64,000 nt of DNA from Mycobacterium marseillense. GTDB taxonomy: Bacteria; Actinomycetota; Actinomycetes; Mycobacteriales; Mycobacteriaceae. Made by a program: the position numbers and the translations under genes. A model generated the notes under the pieces. It made no database searches. It was not told the origin of the DNA and saw nothing but the letters and a program-made list of their open reading frames with translations. The stretch is from the NCBI RefSeq assembly GCF_010731675.1, contig NZ_AP022584.1, positions 186,001-250,000 on the forward strand, in the 5' to 3' direction. Positions 51,801 through 63,868 of the stretch are shown one piece after another. Position 1 is the stretch's first letter. Each line of letters starts with the position of its first letter.

Positions 51801-54800
51801 CGACCGCGCCGCCCTGCCACAGCCGCAGCTCGCCGCCGGCACCGAGTACCGCGACCCGACCACCCCCACCGAAATCCGTGTTGCTCAACTGTTTTCTGGC
51901 CTGCTCGGCCACGATCGGGTGGGCGTCGACGACTCGTTCTTCGATCTGGGCGGCCACTCACTGGTCGCCACCAAACTGGTCACCGCGATCCGCGCCGAGT
52001 GCGGCGTGGAACTCGGCATCCGCGACGTGTTCGAGCTCGCCACGGTGGGCCTGTTGGCCGAGCGCATCGACCAGCTGAGTTCGGGCCAACTGGTGCAGTC
52101 GCGCCCCAGGCTGATCGCGACCGCCCACGACGAGCCGATGCCGCTGTCGGCGTCGCAGCTGCGCAGCTGGTTCGCCTATCGCCTGGACGGGCCCAGCCCG
52201 GTCAACAACATTCCGTTCGCGGCCAAGCTGACCGGACCGTGGGACATCGATGCGCTGATCACCGCCGTCGACGATGTCCTCGCCCGGCACGAAATCCTGC
52301 GCACCAGCTACGTCGAGCTCGACGGCGTGCCCTATCAGGTCGTGGGCCCAGCCGGCGTCGAGGTCCCGGTGCGCCGCGCGGAGGGCGCCGGCGAGGCGTG
52401 GCTGGCCGAGCAGCTCGACATCGAGCGGCGCCACTGCTTCGAGCTGGACGCCGAACTGCCGATCCGGGTCGCGGTGCTGCGCACCGAGAACGCCGCCGAG
52501 CACGTGCTGTCGGTGGTCGTGCACCACATCGCCTCTGACCATTGGTCGGCGGGCGTGCTGTTCTCCGACGTGATGACGGCCTACCGGGCGCGGCGCGGCG
52601 GCGAAGCGCCGTCCTGGGCACCGCTGCGCGTGCAGTACGCCGACTACGCGGCATGGCAGCGCACGTTCCTGGGTGACACCAGCGGCCAGGAGTCCGCCAT
52701 CGCCGGCGAGCAGCGGGAGTACTGGACGCGCAAGCTGGCCGGGCTGCCGGAGGACACCGGGTTGCGCCCCGATTTCCCGCGCCAGCCGGTCCCCAGCGGG
52801 GAGGGCGAATCCGTCGACTTCCACATCGACTCGGCCACCCGCGCCAAGCTCGGCGAACTGTGCCGCGAACTGGGCATCACCGAATTCATGCTGCTGCAAA
52901 CGGCTGTGGCCGTGGTGCTGCACAAGGCCGGTGGCGGCGTGGACATTCCGTTGGGCACCCCGGTCGCCGGTCGTACCGAAGCCGAATTGGACCAACTGAT
53001 CGGCTTTTTCGTCAACATCCTGGTGCTGCGCAACGACATGGACGGCAACCCGACGCTGCGCGAACTGCTGAAGCGGGCCCGGGAGACGGCGCTGGCCGCC
53101 TACGCCCACCAAGACCTGCCGTTCGACCGGGTGGTCGACAGCGTCAGCCCGGTGCGTTCGCTGTCGCGCAACCCGCTGTTCCAGGTCGTCGTCCACGTCC
53201 GGGATCACCTGTCCGCCACGCGGGTCATCGAGACCGCACCCGCGGGCGGCGACGGACGCGACACCGTGTGCACGTCACTGGACCCCATCTTCGACATGGC
53301 CCACGCCGACCTCAGCGTCAACTTCTTCGGTACCGACGGCACCGATGACATCGGCTACAACTGCAATGTCATCTTCCGCACCGAGCTCTACGCCAGAACC
53401 ACCATCGAGCGGCTGGCGCACTGGCTGACCCGGGCGGTCACCGCGTTTGCCGACGACCTCGATCAGAGCCTGCGCGACGTTGCGCTCATCGATGCAGGAG
53501 AACAGCGCCGCATTGTGCAGGACTGGAGCCGCGGCGCGCCCGCGCCGCAGGACCGGCCGCGCACCATCCCCGAGCTGCTGGATCCCAGTCGGACATGGGG
53601 AGCGGATCGGATTGCGGTGCGCTGCGGGGACGAGCAGATCGATTACCCTGCGCTGCACCGCCGTTCGGACAACCTGGCCGCGCTGCTCGCCAAGAACGGT
53701 GCGGGCCCGGGCGTTTTGGTCGGGCTGTCGACCCGCCGCAGCATCGACCTGGTGGTGGCGTTGGTGGCCATCATGAAGGCCGGCGCCGGTTACTTCCCCA
53801 TCGACCCCGGCTACCCGTTGGCGCGCAAGCAATTCATGCTCGACGACGTCGCGCCGCCGGTGGTGGTCGCCACGACCGAAGCGGTGGCGACCATGCCGGA
53901 CGTTGCGGGAGTCGAGTTGATTTCGCTGGACGATCCCCAGGTGCGCGCCCTGGTGGACAGCGATGACGTCGATCCCCAGTCGCGGGATTTGCGCCGCCCC
54001 CACCCCGACGACCCGATGTATCTGGTATTCACCTCCGGATCGACCGGCAAGCCGAAAGGTGCGGTGGGCACCCATCGTTCGATGACAGCCCGGCTGGATT
54101 GGCAACTGCGGCACTACCCGCCGAGGACCGAGGATGTGCGGTTGGCGCAGGCGTCGATCACCTTCCTCGAAGGCGGAATGGAAATGCTGGCCGGCCTGGC
54201 CGCCGGCGCGACCATGATCCTGGCCGACGACGCCGAGCACCGCGACCCCGAGGCCCTCGGGGAATTGATGAACCGGCACTCGGTCGCCCAGGTGACCGCC
54301 GTGCCCAGCCTGGTCTCGGCGCTGGTGGACAGCCGGCCCGACGCCGTGCGCGCACTGTCACGGCTGGTGTGCGGTGGCGAGCCGGTCAGTTCGTCGCTGC
54401 TGCAACGGCTGGTGTCGGTGTGCGCCGACGACAGTGCCACCGAGTTGCTGAACAACATCGGCTCAACCGAGACCTCCGGCGCGGTGTCCCGCGGGCGGTT
54501 GGGCCTGCCGAATCCACTTGTCGGAAAGCCGGTCCCGGGCGCGCAGGCCTACCTCCTCGACGATGGGCTGCGCGCGGTGCCGGTTGGTGTGGTGGGCGAG
54601 CTGTACTACGCCGGTGACCAGCTGGCGCGCGGGTATTGGAAACGACCCGGCCTGACCGCGACACGGTTCGTCGCCAACCCGTATGGCGGCGAGCCCGGTT
54701 CCCGCCTGTACCGCAGCGGCGACCTGGCCCGGTGGACCGAGGACGGCCAACTGGAATTCGTCGGACGCTCCGACCACCAGGTGCAGGTCCGCGGTTTCCG

Positions 54801-55473
54801 GATCGAGCTGGCCGAGGTCGAGGCGGCCCTGGCGGCCGCCGACGGCGTCGCGGCCGCGGCCGCCCGCACCTGGGAGGTGCACGGCGGCACGTCGCTGGCC
54901 GGATATGTTGTGCCGCAACAGCCGATCGTCGACGACGTCGACAAGGCGGCGTTCGCGGGGGAGGTGCGCGCCGCGATCGCCACGACCCTGCCGGGTTACA
55001 TGATGCCGTCGTCGCTGACCGTTCTCGACGTCCTGCCCAAGACCGACTCCGGCAAGTTGAACCGGCCCGGGCTGCCGCGCCCGGCGGTCAGCACCGGCGG
55101 CCTGACCGAACCGACCCGCACGGACACCGAGCGGGCGCTGGCCAAGGTGTTCGCCGAACTGCTGTCGACCCCCGAAGTGGGCCGCTTCGACGACTTCTTC
55201 GCCCTCGGCGGCGACAGCATCCTGTCGGTGCAGCTGGCCTCCCGCGCGCGGGCCGTCGGCCTGGCCGTCAGTCCGCGCATGATCTTCGAGAATCCGACGG
55301 TGCAGCAGCTTGCCGCCGCCCTGGACGCCCTGGGAGACGGGGAGACTGACGCCGAACGGGACGACCAGGAGACCGACGTCCGCTTCGAGCCGATGAGCAC
55401 CTCCGGTCTCTCGTCTACGGATCTGGCTGCGGTGACCCAACTTTGGTCGTCGTCACGTGAAGGCACGACATGA
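48898..55473 (+). CDS. mbtE: Mycobactin NRPS MbtE, dimodular: C - A - PCP - C - A - PCP
   Basis: A 2191-residue NRPS. Module 1: C ('[11 protein letters not shown]', about residue 175), A ('[14 protein letters not shown]', about 629; A4 '[12 protein letters not shown]' keeps the Asp that binds the substrate amino group), PCP ('[13 protein letters not shown]', about 1017). Module 2: C ('[13 protein letters not shown]', about 1206), A ('[15 protein letters not shown]', about 1711) and PCP ('[13 protein letters not shown]', about 2105). In the second A domain the A4 position reads '[13 protein letters not shown]', with Leu where the Asp should be. MbtE of M. tuberculosis is, from memory, about 1680 residues, so this form is larger. 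It should add lysine to the chain; the second module's role is unclear. GTG 48898 follows the mbtD stop by one base. Confidence 0.93.
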   Translation: MTDPTGASTHLDDERLELLRRKLAERGLARSTGAASVATYDEPRMSVGQHRMWFVQSVDPDGALLNICVSYRLTGAVDAARLHRAVDAVAARHPVLHTTYDTDSEGDPRPVVRDDLQPEWTEHDLSGLADQARRLRLDVLAQRDFGRSFDLSKDSPLRVTVAHLGADDVILLITAHHIAWDDGSWAPFFADLTRAYTDPDGFAAAPALPDLATDPTAIRQADLDYWRPLMADLPEPLELPGPNGSVVPSTWRAQRITAPLSADVVDRAAALARETGATPYMVLMAAFGALVHRYTQSTDFLFAAPVLNRGVGTEDVIGYYGNTVVVRLRPQPHQTFRELLAQTRDGAVGAFAHSRADLDWLVRESNPDRRHGADRMTRVSFGQREPDGAGFCPPGVRCERAELRGHFNQLPLSLMVELDRTPDGPGGGVLEAEYLVEVLDQQLVEQLLRHYAALLDSVLSDPDATLSACALMNDEDAEWLRAMSTGEEFVTPASTLCALVSRRAARTPDAVAVVYEGRAYTYREIDEESNRVAHWLIERGIGTEDRVAVLLDKSPELVITALGVLKAGGVYLPVDPTYPEDRLSFILGDADAKLVLREPISDLADYPPTEPTALLRPLSPQNTAYLIYTSGSTGLPKGVPVSHAPIAEYFVWFGDEYRIDETDRLLQVASPSFDVSMGEIFGTLIMGARLVIPRPDGLRDIGYLTDLLAREGITSMHFVPSLLGLFLSLPGVSQWRTLRRVPIGGEALPGEIADKFHATFDASLHNFYGPTETVVNCTSYPVEGAQGTRVVPIGRPKINTQVYLLDNALRPVPAGVIGEIYIAGTHVAHGYHRRPQLTAERFVADPFTPGGRMYRSGDLARRNASGDIEFVGRADEQVKIRGFRIELGEIAAAISVDPSVGQAVVLAMDLPQLGKSLVGYVTPAEGAGTETVDVERIRARVAAALPDYMTPAAYVVLDEIPITAHQKIDRAALPQPQLAAGTEYRDPTTPTEIRVAQLFSGLLGHDRVGVDDSFFDLGGHSLVATKLVTAIRAECGVELGIRDVFELATVGLLAERIDQLSSGQLVQSRPRLIATAHDEPMPLSASQLRSWFAYRLDGPSPVNNIPFAAKLTGPWDIDALITAVDDVLARHEILRTSYVELDGVPYQVVGPAGVEVPVRRAEGAGEAWLAEQLDIERRHCFELDAELPIRVAVLRTENAAEHVLSVVVHHIASDHWSAGVLFSDVMTAYRARRGGEAPSWAPLRVQYADYAAWQRTFLGDTSGQESAIAGEQREYWTRKLAGLPEDTGLRPDFPRQPVPSGEGESVDFHIDSATRAKLGELCRELGITEFMLLQTAVAVVLHKAGGGVDIPLGTPVAGRTEAELDQLIGFFVNILVLRNDMDGNPTLRELLKRARETALAAYAHQDLPFDRVVDSVSPVRSLSRNPLFQVVVHVRDHLSATRVIETAPAGGDGRDTVCTSLDPIFDMAHADLSVNFFGTDGTDDIGYNCNVIFRTELYARTTIERLAHWLTRAVTAFADDLDQSLRDVALIDAGEQRRIVQDWSRGAPAPQDRPRTIPELLDPSRTWGADRIAVRCGDEQIDYPALHRRSDNLAALLAKNGAGPGVLVGLSTRRSIDLVVALVAIMKAGAGYFPIDPGYPLARKQFMLDDVAPPVVVATTEAVATMPDVAGVELISLDDPQVRALVDSDDVDPQSRDLRRPHPDDPMYLVFTSGSTGKPKGAVGTHRSMTARLDWQLRHYPPRTEDVRLAQASITFLEGGMEMLAGLAAGATMILADDAEHRDPEALGELMNRHSVAQVTAVPSLVSALVDSRPDAVRALSRLVCGGEPVSSSLLQRLVSVCADDSATELLNNIGSTETSGAVSRGRLGLPNPLVGKPVPGAQAYLLDDGLRAVPVGVVGELYYAGDQLARGYWKRPGLTATRFVANPYGGEPGSRLYRSGDLARWTEDGQLEFVGRSDHQVQVRGFRIELAEVEAALAAADGVAAAAARTWEVHGGTSLAGYVVPQQPIVDDVDKAAFAGEVRAAIATTLPGYMMPSSLTVLDVLPKTDSGKLNRPGLPRPAVSTGGLTEPTRTDTERALAKVFAELLSTPEVGRFDDFFALGGDSILSVQLASRARAVGLAVSPRMIFENPTVQQLAAALDALGDGETDAERDDQETDVRFEPMSTSGLSSTDLAAVTQLWSSSREGTT

Positions 55474-58400
55474 CGGCTGCCGACACCGACGTGGCGCCCG
55501 ACATCGAGGACGTGATGGCGCTGAGCCCCCTGCAGGAGGGCTTGTACTCGCTGACCACGCTCGCCGAATTCGCCGACGCCGAAGCCGCGGACGACCCGTA
55601 CGTGATCGGCATGGCGGCCGACATCTCCGGTGCGCTCGATGTCGCGTTGCTCCGCGAGTGCGCGGAGAAGATGTTGGTGCGCCACCCCAACCTGCGGGCC
55701 AGCTTCTTCAGCCGGGGCATCCCGCGGCCGGTGCAGATCGTGCCGTCCCGCGTCGAGTTGCCGTGGCGATCCGTCAGCGCCGCACCCGAGGACGTGCCGG
55801 CACTGGAAACCGGGGAACGCCGCCGGCCCTTCGACCTGGAACACGGGCCGGCCATCCGCTTCCTGCTGATCGAATTGCCTGGCGCGCAATGGCGTTTGGT
55901 GCTCACCGCCCATCACATCGTGATCGACGGCTGGTCGATGCCGGTGTTCATCAACGAGATGATGATCCTGTACCAGGCGCGCGGCGACCTCTCGGCGCTG
56001 CCCGTCGCGCCGCGGCCGTACCGCGATTACATCGGCTGGCTGGCCGGCCGCGATCCGGCGACCAGCCAGCAGGTCTGGCGCCGGCACCTCGACGGCCTGC
56101 CCGGCCCCACCCTGCTGGCCGCCGCCCTGGGCTCGAGGGACACGGCCGAGGGGCAACAGGCGACACTGCCGCGCACCACCGAACTGCGGCTGCCGGCCGA
56201 GGCCACCGCGCGGCTGGTCGACGAAACCCGTTCGCGCGGCATCACCGTCAACACCCTGATGCAGATGGCGTGGGCGCTGGTGTTGTCCCGGCTCACCGAC
56301 ACCGACGATGTGGTCTTCGGGGTCACGGTGTCCGGCAGGCCGCCCGAGCTGACCGGCGTCGAGACCATGGTGGGGCTGTTCATCAACACCGTGCCCTTGC
56401 GGGTGCGGCTGGACCCGGGCGCCGGCGCCGGCGAGCAATGCCGCGCCGTGCAGCGCGACGCCGCCCTGCTGCGCGAGCACAGCTACCTCGGGCACGCCCA
56501 GTTGCGCGCCCTCGGCGGGGTCGGGGAGATGTTCGACACCCTGCTGGTCTACGAGAACTTCCCGATGAACGGGCTGTCCTCCGGTGGCGAATTGACCGCC
56601 GGCGGTGCGACATTCCGGCCGTCGGCCCTGCAAACCCTGTCGCATTTCCCGATCGCCATCGCCGCCCACATGGACGCCGGCGAACTGGTGGTACTGATCG
56701 AAGTGATCGACGGCGCGCTGGGCGCTATTCCCGCGGCCACGTTCGGTCAGCGGGTGCTGTGCACCGCCGAGCGCCTGCTGCGGGATTGGGAGCGTCCACT
56801 GCGCGAGGTCAGCGTCCTCTTCGAGGACGAGGCGGCCCCGCTGCAGGCCGCCGACGCGTCCGCCTCGATGTCGCCGGGGTGCATCCACGCGCGGTTCGCC
56901 GACGTCGTGGCCAGGGCACCGGACAGCCCGGCGATCAGCTGGGCGGGCGGCACGCTGAGCTATCGCGAGCTGGACGACCGGTCCACCCGGCTGGCCGCCG
57001 AGCTCGCCCAAAACGGCGTAGCGCCCGAAACACCGGTCGGCATAAGTCTTTTCCGGGGACCGCAGTACGTCATCGCGATGCTGGCGGTGCTCAAGGCCGG
57101 CGGCATGTGCGTGCCGCTGGTGCCCGGGATGCCCCCGGAGCGGGTGGCCTCGATCCTGCGGCAATCCGGCGCGTCGATCGTCTTGGACGACGAGTTGACC
57201 GCCCGGCTACTCGAGCCCGGCCGGGCGCACGACGGCTTCACTCCGGTCGACGTCCCGCTCGAGCAGGCCGCGTATGTCGTGTTCACCTCGGGCACCACGG
57301 GAGAACCCAAGGGCGTCATCGGAACCCATGGGGCGGTGGGGGCGTACGCCGACGACCATCTGGACCGCGTGCTGCGCCCCGTGGCCGCGCGGGTGGGCCG
57401 GCCGCTGCGCATCGCCCACGCGTGGTCGTTCGCCTTCGACGCCGCCTGGCAGCCGCTGGTCGCCCTGCTCGACGGCCATGGCGTGCATGTGGTCGACGAG
57501 CACACCCAGACCGACGCCGAGGCGCTGGTCGCGCTGATCGCCGAGCACGGCATCGACATGATCGACACCACCCCATCGATGTTCGCCCAGCTGCAGGCCT
57601 TTGGCCTGCTGACCCACGCGCCGTTGACGGTGCTGGCGCTGGGAGGCGAGGCGCTCGGCGGCGCGGCGTGGGCCCGAATCCGCAAGGCGTGCAACACCGT
57701 ATCGATGACGGCGTTCAACTGCTACGGCCCGACCGAAACGACGGTCGAGGCGGTGGTCGCCGCGATCGCCGAGCACGACGAGCCCTGCATCGGGCGGCCG
57801 ACCCGGCACACCCGCGGCTACGTGCTGGATTCCGGGCTGCGCCCGGTGCCGTGCGGCGCGTCGGGCGAACTGTACCTGGGCGGCGCCCAGCTGGCCCGCG
57901 GCTATCTGGGCCGCGCGGCAGAGACCGCCGCGCGCTTTGTCGCCGACCCGTTCGTGCCGGCGGAGCGCATGTATCGAACGGGCGACCTGGTGCGCCGGTT
58001 GCCGGACGGCACACTGCAATACATCGGTCGCGCCGACGCGCAGGTGAAGATCCGTGGCCACCGCGTCGAGCCCGGGGAAATCGCCGCCGCCCTCGAATCG
58101 CATCCCGCCGTCCGGCACGCCGGGGTGTTGGTGCATCAGCACCGCGGGGCCCCGCGGCTGACCGCGTACGTGGCGACCACCGACACCGCGCCGACGGTCA
58201 CCGACCTGCGCGCCATGCTCGGCACCCGGTTGCCGCGCTACATGGTGCCGCAGCGCATCGTGCTGGTTGACGAAATCCCCTTGACCCCCAATGGAAAGCT
58301 CGACGAATCCGCGCTGGCCGCTCTCGACGTCACCGAGTTCGCCGGCGGCGCGGCCACGCCCGAGACCGCCACCGAATCCGCGCTGGCCGACCTGCTCGCC

Positions 58401-59900
58401 GAACTGCTCGGACACCCCAGCGTCGACGTCACGGCGGACTTTTTGCAGCTGGGCCTCGACAGCATCATGGCCTTGTCGGTGGTGCAGGCGGCGCGGGCGC
58501 GCGGAATCGCGCTACGCGCCAGACTCATCCTCGACTGCACCAACGTCCGCGAACTGGCCGAAGCGATCGACTGCGAAACCGCGGCCGCCGCCCGGCAGGT
58601 GGACGAGGCGACCGGGCCGATGCCGTTGCTGCCCAACGGCCGATGGCTCTACGAGCACGGCGACCCGCGCCGGCTCGCCCAGACCGAAGCCATCCGGTTG
58701 CCCGAGACGCTGCGCCGCGACCAGCTCGACGCCGCGCTGGCGAGCATCGTCAACGGCCACGAAGTGCTGCGCACCCGCGTCGACCGCGCCACCATGACCC
58801 TGGTTCCGGTGCCGGCCGCCGACGTCTGGGGAAACCTCAAAGAAGTTGACGTGGACGGAGACCTGAGCGCGGCGGTGCCGACCCACGTCGCCGAGGCCGT
58901 CGACCGGTTGGACCCCGAACGCGGAACGCTGCTGGCCGCGGCGTGGCTGCGGCCCCCGGTCGGCGAGAGCGTGCTGTTGCTGGCCGCGCACGTCGTGGCC
59001 CTGGACCCGGCGTCGTGGCGGGTCATCCTCGGGGAACTCGGTGCCGCCCTGACGGCCGCGGCGACCGGTCACGCACCGGCACCCGTACGCGAACACACCA
59101 GCTACCGGCGCTGGGCCGAGGCGCTCACCGCGCGGGCGCACGAGCTGGACACGGTGCAGTACTGGGCGTCGGAGTTGGACGGCGACGATCCCGACCTGGG
59201 CGCCCGCCGGCTCGACCCGGACCGCGACCGGGCCCGCGACCTGATTGTCCGCAACGTCGCCACCGACGCCGACCTCACCCGGCGGCTGCTGAATTCGGGC
59301 CTGCCGTTGCCCACGCTGTTGGTCGCGGCCACCGCGGCGACGGTGACGAGCTGGCGCCGGTTGCGCGGGCAGGCGACCCCGGCTCCGCTGTTGGCGCTCG
59401 AAACCCACGGCCGCGCAGACAGTTTGGTCGACGGGCCGGGCGCGCACACCATCGACACCGGCGACACGGTGGGCCTGCTCAGCTCCATCTACCCGGTGCG
59501 GTGCGACTCGGACGACCCGCGCACGGTGGCGGAGAAGTTGGCCGCGATCCCGGGCGATGGACTCGACTTCGGGTTGTTGCGCTACCTGCGGGACGACACC
59601 GCCGAGCGGCTCGCCGGTTTCGCGCCGCCGCAACTGTTGCTGAATTACCTTGGCGCCGCCCACACCGACGGGGGCACCGGGCTGACGCTCGAACGCGAGC
59701 TGCTTGCCGGGGTGTCTCCGGTGCCCGAGCCCGAACTGGCGGTGCGCCACGAGCTCACCATCGCGGCGATGGTGCTGACATACGGCGGGGAGAGGGTGTT
59801 GGCGGCGCAGTGGCGCGCGCTGCCCGACATTCTCACTGACGCAGACATAACTGCGCTGCAAGGACTTTGGATCGATTCACTGCGGGAGATGGTGAAATAA
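55470..59900 (+). CDS. mbtF: Mycobactin NRPS MbtF: C - A - PCP - terminal E/C-like domain
   Basis: A 1476-residue NRPS. The C domain has '[15 protein letters not shown]' (about residue 148), the A domain '[15 protein letters not shown]' (about 604) with A4 '[11 protein letters not shown]' keeping the substrate Asp, and the PCP '[13 protein letters not shown]' (about 994). The last 430 residues resemble an epimerisation/condensation domain: '[16 protein letters not shown]' in the catalytic place (one His lost from HH) and '[10 protein letters not shown]', the E-domain NYLG block. The C-terminal lysine that becomes the cyclic hydroxamate is added here, and the terminal domain probably helps cyclise or release it. 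ATG overlaps the mbtE stop (ATGA). Confidence 0.94.
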   Translation: MTAADTDVAPDIEDVMALSPLQEGLYSLTTLAEFADAEAADDPYVIGMAADISGALDVALLRECAEKMLVRHPNLRASFFSRGIPRPVQIVPSRVELPWRSVSAAPEDVPALETGERRRPFDLEHGPAIRFLLIELPGAQWRLVLTAHHIVIDGWSMPVFINEMMILYQARGDLSALPVAPRPYRDYIGWLAGRDPATSQQVWRRHLDGLPGPTLLAAALGSRDTAEGQQATLPRTTELRLPAEATARLVDETRSRGITVNTLMQMAWALVLSRLTDTDDVVFGVTVSGRPPELTGVETMVGLFINTVPLRVRLDPGAGAGEQCRAVQRDAALLREHSYLGHAQLRALGGVGEMFDTLLVYENFPMNGLSSGGELTAGGATFRPSALQTLSHFPIAIAAHMDAGELVVLIEVIDGALGAIPAATFGQRVLCTAERLLRDWERPLREVSVLFEDEAAPLQAADASASMSPGCIHARFADVVARAPDSPAISWAGGTLSYRELDDRSTRLAAELAQNGVAPETPVGISLFRGPQYVIAMLAVLKAGGMCVPLVPGMPPERVASILRQSGASIVLDDELTARLLEPGRAHDGFTPVDVPLEQAAYVVFTSGTTGEPKGVIGTHGAVGAYADDHLDRVLRPVAARVGRPLRIAHAWSFAFDAAWQPLVALLDGHGVHVVDEHTQTDAEALVALIAEHGIDMIDTTPSMFAQLQAFGLLTHAPLTVLALGGEALGGAAWARIRKACNTVSMTAFNCYGPTETTVEAVVAAIAEHDEPCIGRPTRHTRGYVLDSGLRPVPCGASGELYLGGAQLARGYLGRAAETAARFVADPFVPAERMYRTGDLVRRLPDGTLQYIGRADAQVKIRGHRVEPGEIAAALESHPAVRHAGVLVHQHRGAPRLTAYVATTDTAPTVTDLRAMLGTRLPRYMVPQRIVLVDEIPLTPNGKLDESALAALDVTEFAGGAATPETATESALADLLAELLGHPSVDVTADFLQLGLDSIMALSVVQAARARGIALRARLILDCTNVRELAEAIDCETAAAARQVDEATGPMPLLPNGRWLYEHGDPRRLAQTEAIRLPETLRRDQLDAALASIVNGHEVLRTRVDRATMTLVPVPAADVWGNLKEVDVDGDLSAAVPTHVAEAVDRLDPERGTLLAAAWLRPPVGESVLLLAAHVVALDPASWRVILGELGAALTAAATGHAPAPVREHTSYRRWAEALTARAHELDTVQYWASELDGDDPDLGARRLDPDRDRARDLIVRNVATDADLTRRLLNSGLPLPTLLVAATAATVTSWRRLRGQATPAPLLALETHGRADSLVDGPGAHTIDTGDTVGLLSSIYPVRCDSDDPRTVAEKLAAIPGDGLDFGLLRYLRDDTAERLAGFAPPQLLLNYLGAAHTDGGTGLTLERELLAGVSPVPEPELAVRHELTIAAMVLTYGGERVLAAQWRALPDILTDADITALQGLWIDSLREMVK

Positions 59901-61186
59901 TGAGCACACTCGCGATCGTGGGCGCCGGCGCCAAGGCGGTGGCCGTCGCCGCTAAGGCGTCGGTGCTGCGGGACATGAGCGTCGAGGTTCCGGACGTGGT
60001 CGCCGTGGAACGGATTGGCGTCGCGGCGAACTGGCAGGCCAGCGGCGGCTGGACGGACGGTGCGCACCGGCTGGGCACCAGCCCGGAGAAGGACGTCGGC
60101 TTTCCCTACCGCTCGGCGCTGGTGCCGCGCCGCAACGCCGAGCTGGACGAGCGGATGACCCGCTACAGCTGGCAGTCTTACCTGATCGCCACGGCGTCGT
60201 TCGCGGAGTGGATCGACCGCGGCAGGCCGGCGCCGCCGCATCGCCGGTGGAGCCAGTATCTGAGTTGGGTCGCCGACCACGTGGGCATGAATGTGGTGCA
60301 CGGCGAGGTCGAACGGCTGGCCGTCACCGGGGACCGCTGGGCGATCCACACCCACGAGACCACCGTGCACGCCGACGCGTTGATGATCACCGGGCCCGGC
60401 CAGGCCGAAAAGTCCTTGCTGCCCGGCAATCCGCGCGTGCTCTCGATCGCGCAGTTCTGGGACCGCGCCGCCAATCACGACCGGATCAACGCGGAGCGGG
60501 TCGCGGTGATCGGCGGCGGTGAGACGGCCGCGGCGATGCTCAATGAGCTGTTCCGGCACCGGGTCTCGAGCATCACGGTCATCTCCCCGCAGGCGACCCT
60601 GTTCACCCGCGGTGAGGGATATTTCGAGAACTCACTGTTCTCCGATCCCACCAACTGGCCGGCCCTCACCCTGGCCGAACGTCGCGACGCATTGGCCCGC
60701 ACCGACCGGGGGGTGTTCTCGTCAAACGTGCAGGAGGCGCTGCTGGCCGACGACCGCATCCATCACCTGCGGGGCCGCGTCGCCCACGCGGTCGGCAGGC
60801 AGGGGCAGATCCGGCTGACGTTGTCCACCAACCGGGGCAGCGAGAACCTCGAGACGGTCCACGGGTTCGATCTCGTCATCGACGGCTCCGGCGCCGACTC
60901 GCTGTGGTTCGCACCGTTGTTCAGCCAGGACGCGCTCGATCTGCTCGAACTCGGTCTGGGCGGACCCCTCACATCGGAGCGGCTGCAGGAGGCGATAGGT
61001 TATGACCTGGCCGTCACCGACGTCACACCCAAGTTGTTCCTGCCGAACCTGTCAGGACTCACCCAGGGCCCCGGATTCCCGAACCTGAGCTGCCTGGGAC
61101 TGCTATCCGATCGGGTGTTGGGTTCCACCGTCAGCCCGTCCAAGTATCCCGTGAGAAGGAGACATGATGAGCGCCAACCCCTTTGA
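59900..61186 (+). CDS. mbtG: L-lysine N6-monooxygenase MbtG
   Basis: A 428-residue flavin monooxygenase that N-hydroxylates lysine side chains to make the hydroxamates that bind iron in mycobactin. The FAD motif is atypical, '[20 protein letters not shown]' at the very start, as in other MbtG proteins, and the NADPH motif is '[17 protein letters not shown]' (about residue 205). The C-terminal block '[21 protein letters not shown]' is typical for lysine/ornithine hydroxylases. ATG 59900 overlaps the mbtF stop (TAATG). Its end overlaps the mbtH start by 23 bases. Confidence 0.95.
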   Translation: MSTLAIVGAGAKAVAVAAKASVLRDMSVEVPDVVAVERIGVAANWQASGGWTDGAHRLGTSPEKDVGFPYRSALVPRRNAELDERMTRYSWQSYLIATASFAEWIDRGRPAPPHRRWSQYLSWVADHVGMNVVHGEVERLAVTGDRWAIHTHETTVHADALMITGPGQAEKSLLPGNPRVLSIAQFWDRAANHDRINAERVAVIGGGETAAAMLNELFRHRVSSITVISPQATLFTRGEGYFENSLFSDPTNWPALTLAERRDALARTDRGVFSSNVQEALLADDRIHHLRGRVAHAVGRQGQIRLTLSTNRGSENLETVHGFDLVIDGSGADSLWFAPLFSQDALDLLELGLGGPLTSERLQEAIGYDLAVTDVTPKLFLPNLSGLTQGPGFPNLSCLGLLSDRVLGSTVSPSKYPVRRRHDERQPL

Positions 61187-61382
61187 CGACGACAACGCGA
61201 CCTTCGTGGTGCTGGCCAATGACGAGAACCAGCACAGCCTCTGGCCGACTTTCGCCGACACGCCTTCCGGCTGGCGGGTGGTCTTCGGTGAAGCAAGCCG
61301 CGCGGACTGCCTGGAGTACGTGGAGCAGAACTGGCCAGATATCCGCCCCAAGAGCCTGATTGAGGCGCTCGCGGGGGAGTAA
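61164..61382 (+). CDS. mbtH: MbtH-like NRPS helper protein
   Basis: A 72-residue MbtH protein, the founding member of a family that binds NRPS adenylation domains and makes them soluble or active. The signature is complete: '[24 protein letters not shown]' region and '[24 protein letters not shown]' region, then 'DIRPKSL'. It begins inside the end of mbtG with AAGGAG a few bases upstream; a second ATG is the next codon. It is the last gene of the mycobactin transcript. In M. tuberculosis the next gene is cfp2 (Mtb12), and here two Mtb12-family genes follow, conserving that order. Confidence 0.96.
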   Translation: MMSANPFDDDNATFVVLANDENQHSLWPTFADTPSGWRVVFGEASRADCLEYVEQNWPDIRPKSLIEALAGE

Positions 61383-61630
61383 GAGCCCACCGCGGGTTAT
61401 CGCAACACGCGGGCGAGGCCCCACTTCTCACCGCTACCCACCTGCGGCACAGCCTATTCGGCGCGTTTTTCCGTGTTGCCGCCGTAGCGTCGTCGTAACG
61501 TGACCAAGCTGAGACACAAATTTCGGTGTCACCATGCACACTTACACCATCTTCAACCATGAAGACGTGTGACCGCGTGCGGCGCATCCGCGACATCCCG
61601 CCACGGTTCATGTGCATCGAAGGGGGACCT

Positions 61631-62167
61631 GTGAAAACCGTGAAGTCCATTGCCACGGGCATGGCGGCGCTGGCCGCCATTGGCGGCGCCGCCGCCGGTG
61701 TGGCTTCTATTGCAGCACCGATCGGCCTGCATGACGCGCAGCTTGCGGCATTCGGAGCGCCACTGCCGCAAGACCCGCCGCCGCCTCCGCCCCCGCCGCC
61801 CGGAGCGCCGGAGCAGTTGCCGACGGCGGATCAATTGGCCAACCTGTGCAACCAAGTAACCGACCCCGGCGTCAACTACAGGGAGAAGGCCAACTTCATT
61901 GAAAACGGCGTCAGTCAGAACGAGGGCATGGTGGCCGACCACGACCTGCGAAAGGCCTACCGCAACGGGAACTTTCCCGAGCAGTTCAACGTGACCAACA
62001 TCGCGCCGGCGGGTCCGAACATGGCCCAGGCCGACGTGGCCATCACGAGCCCCAAGTTCGCCGGCCCGGTCACCAAGCACCTCGCGTTCGTCAACCAGGG
62101 TGGGAACTGGGTTCTGCAGCACGACGCGGCGATCGCTCTGATACAGGCCGCGACCGCCACCAACTGA
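61631..62167 (+). CDS. Mtb12/CFP-2-family secreted protein, proline-rich form
   Basis: A 178-residue exported protein. The signal peptide 'VKTVKSIATGMAALAAIGGAAAGVASIAAP' region is followed by 'FGAPLPQD', then a run of nine prolines, then the Mtb12 fold ('LPTADQLANLCNQVTDPGV', 'VADHDLRKAYRNGNFPEQFNVTNI', 'HLAFVNQGGNWVLQHDAAIALIQAA'). It is a tandem, diverged copy of the gene at 62451: the central pattern is the same but the proline run and 'LCNQ' are special to this copy. Mtb12 family proteins are culture-filtrate antigens of unknown function. GTG 61631 follows AGGGGG. A hairpin at 62243-62276 ends the transcript. Confidence 0.88.
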   Translation: MKTVKSIATGMAALAAIGGAAAGVASIAAPIGLHDAQLAAFGAPLPQDPPPPPPPPPGAPEQLPTADQLANLCNQVTDPGVNYREKANFIENGVSQNEGMVADHDLRKAYRNGNFPEQFNVTNIAPAGPNMAQADVAITSPKFAGPVTKHLAFVNQGGNWVLQHDAAIALIQAATATN

Positions 62168-62242
62168 GCACCGCGCGGGTGCCTACCGCGCAAACCCGAT
62201 GCCAGTCTGGCGGATTCGCCAGATGTTCCGATGCTCGAGGAC

Positions 62243-62276
62243 ACCCCATGCGCCGCCTTCGGGAGGCGCATGGGGT
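62243..62276 (+). terminator. Terminator after the first Mtb12-family gene
   Basis: ACCCCATGCGCC and GGCGCATGGGGT form a perfect 12-base stem with a loop holding CC-TTCG-GG, followed by TTT. It lies 76 bases after the stop at 62167 and separates the two Mtb12-family genes. The T tract is short, as is common in mycobacteria. Confidence 0.65.
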
Positions 62277-62450
62277 TTGGCACTTCACGGCCACCGCCGG
62301 ACGCTCCCGCACAGCAGGCGCACAGGTTGCTCATGTTGCTTGCACAACGGGTGGCCGTAACGTATCGGTGCCGAGACACGAAATAAAAGGCGCAACGGGC
62401 ACGCTGACACCACCCGAGCGTCGACATTCGTGCCCACCGAAGGGGGAACC

Positions 62451-62969
62451 ATGAAAACCGTTAAAACGCTTGCCACCAGCGTGGCAGCCCTGGCGATCGT
62501 CGGCGGCGCGGCCGCCGGCCTGGCCTCGATGTCGGAGCCCAGCACTGCGGTCGGGGTGCAGCTCGCCACGATCGGCGCGCCCCTTCCGCAGGATCCGGCG
62601 CCGGTGCTGCCGGTCGCGGGCGCCAGCGTCCCGACTCCCGATCAGCTGACCGGCCTGCTCAACAGCCTGGCCGACCCGAGCGTGTCGTTCAGCAACAAGA
62701 GCAACCTGGTGCAAGGCGGCATCAGCGGCATCGAGGCCCACGTCGCCGACAAGAAGCTGCAGAAGGCCGCGAAAAACGGTGACCTGCCGCTGTCGTTCGA
62801 CGTGACGAACATCCAACCCACCGCCGCCGGTTCGGCGACCGCCGACGTGTCGGTCTCCGGTCCGAAGCTGACGTCCCCGGTCACCCAGAACGTCACCTTC
62901 GTCAACCAGGGCGGCTGGGTGCTGTCGCGGTCCTCGGCGATGGAGTTGCTGCAGGCCGCCGGTCAGTGA
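62451..62969 (+). CDS. cfp2: Low-molecular-weight antigen Mtb12 (CFP-2)
   Basis: A 172-residue secreted antigen. The signal peptide ('[19 protein letters not shown]' and following residues) is followed by a mature domain that matches M. tuberculosis Mtb12 (Rv2376c) closely: '[19 protein letters not shown]', '[20 protein letters not shown]', '[20 protein letters not shown]' and the end 'MELLQAAGQ'. It is exported by Sec to the culture filtrate; function unknown, strong T-cell antigen in tuberculosis. AAGGGGG precedes ATG 62451. As in M. tuberculosis it follows mbtH, here with a paralogue between. The end overlaps the convergent sigma factor gene by 7 bases. Confidence 0.94.
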   Translation: MKTVKTLATSVAALAIVGGAAAGLASMSEPSTAVGVQLATIGAPLPQDPAPVLPVAGASVPTPDQLTGLLNSLADPSVSFSNKSNLVQGGISGIEAHVADKKLQKAAKNGDLPLSFDVTNIQPTAAGSATADVSVSGPKLTSPVTQNVTFVNQGGWVLSRSSAMELLQAAGQ

Positions 62970-63868
62970 TCGGCACCGGACGCACCCAGACCTAATTTCG
63001 CGATGCGTGCCGGATCCGCCAGCACATCGATCGCCCGGATCCGGCCGCCGCGCACCACGAATCCCATGACGGTCGCCGCGCGTCCCGCGACGAGGATGAC
63101 GGCGCCTGCGGCGCCGTTGACGGTCGCCGCGCGCACCTCGCGGTCGGGCCCCGCGTAGCCGCGGGCCAGCCTGGCCACCGAGGCCGCACCGTCTGCCCGG
63201 AACGCCGCCGCGGCCGGGCCGAAGTCACCCCGCAGCACCACCTCGGGATGCAGTACCGACACCAGGCGCTCGAAGTCACCGCTGCGTCCGGCCGCAAAGA
63301 AGGCGTCGACTACCTCGCGCTGGGCGGCGAGGTCGCCGTCGGGAACCGGATCGGCCCGCTCGATCCGTCGGCGCGCCCGGCTGGCCAGCTTGCGGGCCGA
63401 CTCCGGCGTCCGGTCGACGATGGTGGCGATCTGATCGAACGGCACGCTGAAGACGTCGTGCAGCACGAAGGCCAATCGCTCCGCCGGCGACAGCGTGTCC
63501 AGCACCACGAACAGCGCCAGCCCCACCGCGTCGGCCAGCATCGCGCGGTGTTCGGGATCGAATTCGTCGTCGGCTTCCACGATCGGGTCGGGCAGGCGGG
63601 CGGTCAGTTCCTCGCCGGCGTGAGTTCGGCGCTCCCGCAACATGTTCAGGCAGATGCGGGCGACCACGGTGGTCAGCCACGCGTCAGGGTTGACGATGGT
63701 TTCCGCGGAGCCGGCGCTCAACCGCAGCCAGGCCTCCTGCACGGCGTCCTGAGCGTCGTCGACCGAGCCCAGCATGCGATAGGCCAGGGCGCCCAGCCGT
63801 GGCCGCGCCGCCTCGAAGCGCGCCGTCAAGGCCGTCAGTGACGGCGCTGACGCATCCGGCGTTGTCAC
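62963..63868 (-). CDS. ECF sigma factor with SnoaL-like C-terminal domain (ECF41/SigJ type)
   Basis: A 301-residue ECF sigma factor. Region 2 is '[27 protein letters not shown]' and region 4 '[44 protein letters not shown]'. A C-terminal extension of about 100 residues ('[30 protein letters not shown]') is a SnoaL/NTF2-like domain, the mark of ECF41 sigma factors such as SigJ, where it controls promoter binding without a separate anti-sigma factor. GTG 63868 overlaps the stop of the upstream gene (GTGA, 63865-63868), which decides the start over GTG 63895. ECF41 genes are usually coupled to their target gene, so the partial gene upstream may be linked to it. Confidence 0.9.
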   Translation of the reverse strand: MTTPDASAPSLTALTARFEAARPRLGALAYRMLGSVDDAQDAVQEAWLRLSAGSAETIVNPDAWLTTVVARICLNMLRERRTHAGEELTARLPDPIVEADDEFDPEHRAMLADAVGLALFVVLDTLSPAERLAFVLHDVFSVPFDQIATIVDRTPESARKLASRARRRIERADPVPDGDLAAQREVVDAFFAAGRSGDFERLVSVLHPEVVLRGDFGPAAAAFRADGAASVARLARGYAGPDREVRAATVNGAAGAVILVAGRAATVMGFVVRGGRIRAIDVLADPARIAKLGLGASGADH

